Shown: one piece after another, positions 50,268 through 64,000 of the stretch
How the letters are laid out: each line of letters begins with the position of its first letter
Position numbering within the stretch: position 1 is the first letter of the stretch
Assembly: GCA_054601695.1 (NCBI GenBank)
Contig: BAAHQB010000029.1
Location: forward strand, 1,054,001 to 1,118,000
Direction: 5' to 3'
Length of the DNA: 64,000 nt
Source of the DNA: Amorphochlora amoebiformis
Taxonomy: Eukaryota; Cercozoa; Chlorarachniophyceae
Program-made: the position numbers and the translations under genes
The notes under the pieces: generated by a model
Databases searched by the model: none
What the model was told of the DNA's origin: nothing
Seen by the model: the letters and a program-made list of their open reading frames with translations, nothing else

Positions 50268-50310
<43 letters not shown>

Positions 50311-50500
50311 GCATTCACTTATGCTTTATTGCTTTTTGGATTTTTTTAAAATTACGCGTTTATATTATATATATATGTATATATATAAATATACATATAT
50401 ATATATATATGTATATATGTATATATATATATATATTATATACGTAACAGCGTAACAGAAGAAAGACTAAGGGCGAGAGAGAGGGTTGAAATTGCAGATC

Positions 50501-50541
<41 letters not shown>

Positions 50542-50676
50542 TATGTGTATATAATATATATATATATATATTATGTGTGTATATATTATATATGTATATA
50601 TGTGTATGTGTAATATGTATGTATATATATATGTGTATATATATATATATATATATGTAATATGTATATATATGTG

Positions 50677-50710
<34 letters not shown>

Positions 50711-50787
50711 TATATCCATATATATAATATATATATATGTATATCTCCCAGAGAGGAGAGAAAGGATTGGATTTGGGTTGAGTGGGA

Positions 50788-50842
50788 TTAGGGTTAGGGT
50801 TAGGGTTAGGGTTAGGGTTAGGGTTAGGGTTAGGGTTAGGAA
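50788..50842 (-). repeat. Telomeric array just after a donor
   Basis: Nine TTAGGG units on +, so CCCTAA in the sense strand, beginning five bases after the donor of exon 50846..50880. Confidence 0.95.
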
Positions 50843-50845
50843 TAC

Positions 50846-63697
<12,852 letters not shown>

Positions 63698-63737
63698 CTA
63701 ATGAACAAACAAACAAACCTTTTTGTCTTAGACTTCC

Positions 63738-64000
63738 ATCACTTCCGCACCCTTACCCTCCCTAACCCTAACTCTAATTTACAATTTTCAACCGTTTCAA
63801 CCCTAACCCTAACCCTAATCCTAACCCTCTAACGATGAGAACGCTAGGGATCTAACCTCTACTAACCCTAACCCTAACTCTAATTTACAATTTTCAACCG
63901 TTTCAACCCTAACCCTAACCCTGATCCTAACCCTCTAACGATGAGAACTCTAGGGATATAACCTCTACTGACCCTTACCTTAACCCTAACTCTTAACCCA
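63738..64000 (+). repeat. CCCTAA-bearing 108-bp tandem repeat at the window edge
   Basis: Two units, each with TCTAATTTACAATTTTCAAC, CCCTAA repeats and CTCTAACGATGAGAAC. Array continues past the window. Could be intron or upstream of the Exo70-like gene. Confidence 0.9.

Noticed and set aside
49507-50447. Long open frames of 208-285 codons on both strands
   Set aside because: Produced by the 33-bp minisatellite, whose unit is a multiple of three.

Overview
This is nuclear DNA of a unicellular eukaryote. Genes are cut into many tiny exons (25-200 nt) with GT...AG introns, telomere-type TTAGGG/CCCTAA repeats occur throughout, and the proteins are eukaryotic (Polo-like kinase, NC2-beta, an Exo70-like protein, an MFS carrier). 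I cannot name the species. More than half of the window is (TA)n microsatellite, nearly all of it inside introns. The open frames made of alternating Tyr/Ile are shadows of (TA)n and are not genes.

I rebuilt genes by hand from splice sites, codon phase and family motifs. Layout: (1) + strand, 988-9295, the C-terminal two-thirds of a CaMKK/Sak1-like protein kinase whose 5' end lies left of the window. (2) - strand, 25252-11930, a many-exon major facilitator transporter, with likely 5' exons up to 28330; two apparent one-base frame breaks. (3) + strand, 28608-30126, a GC-rich head-to-tail fusion of two peroxiredoxin-like (AhpC/TSA) domains with ordinary short introns, unlike everything around it. 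(4) - strand, 41832-31939, a complete Polo-like kinase: 26 exons, all phases closing, 677 codons plus stop. (5) + strand, 42069-45585, a complete NC2-beta/DR1 histone-fold corepressor, divergent from the kinase across 236 bp. (6) - strand, 48747-46881, weakly supported exons. (7) - strand, 63697-50846, at least 20 exons of a helical protein whose C-terminal part resembles exocyst Exo70. Its introns carry long telomere-like arrays, and the window ends in CCCTAA repeats.

The main discovery is structural. Beside many exons, the intron contains several degenerate copies of the exon edge, each with its splice site, separated by (TA)n. Copies of the exon 3' edge plus donor always lie downstream of the real exon. 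Copies of the acceptor plus exon 5' edge always lie upstream. All five well-supported intron-rich genes show this on both strands, and some arrays have become minisatellites. This looks like a mechanism of intron growth by repeated duplication of splice-edge/(TA)n units. A second theme is telomeric repeats used as intron body, ending right at acceptors, where CTAAC matches the branch-point consensus.
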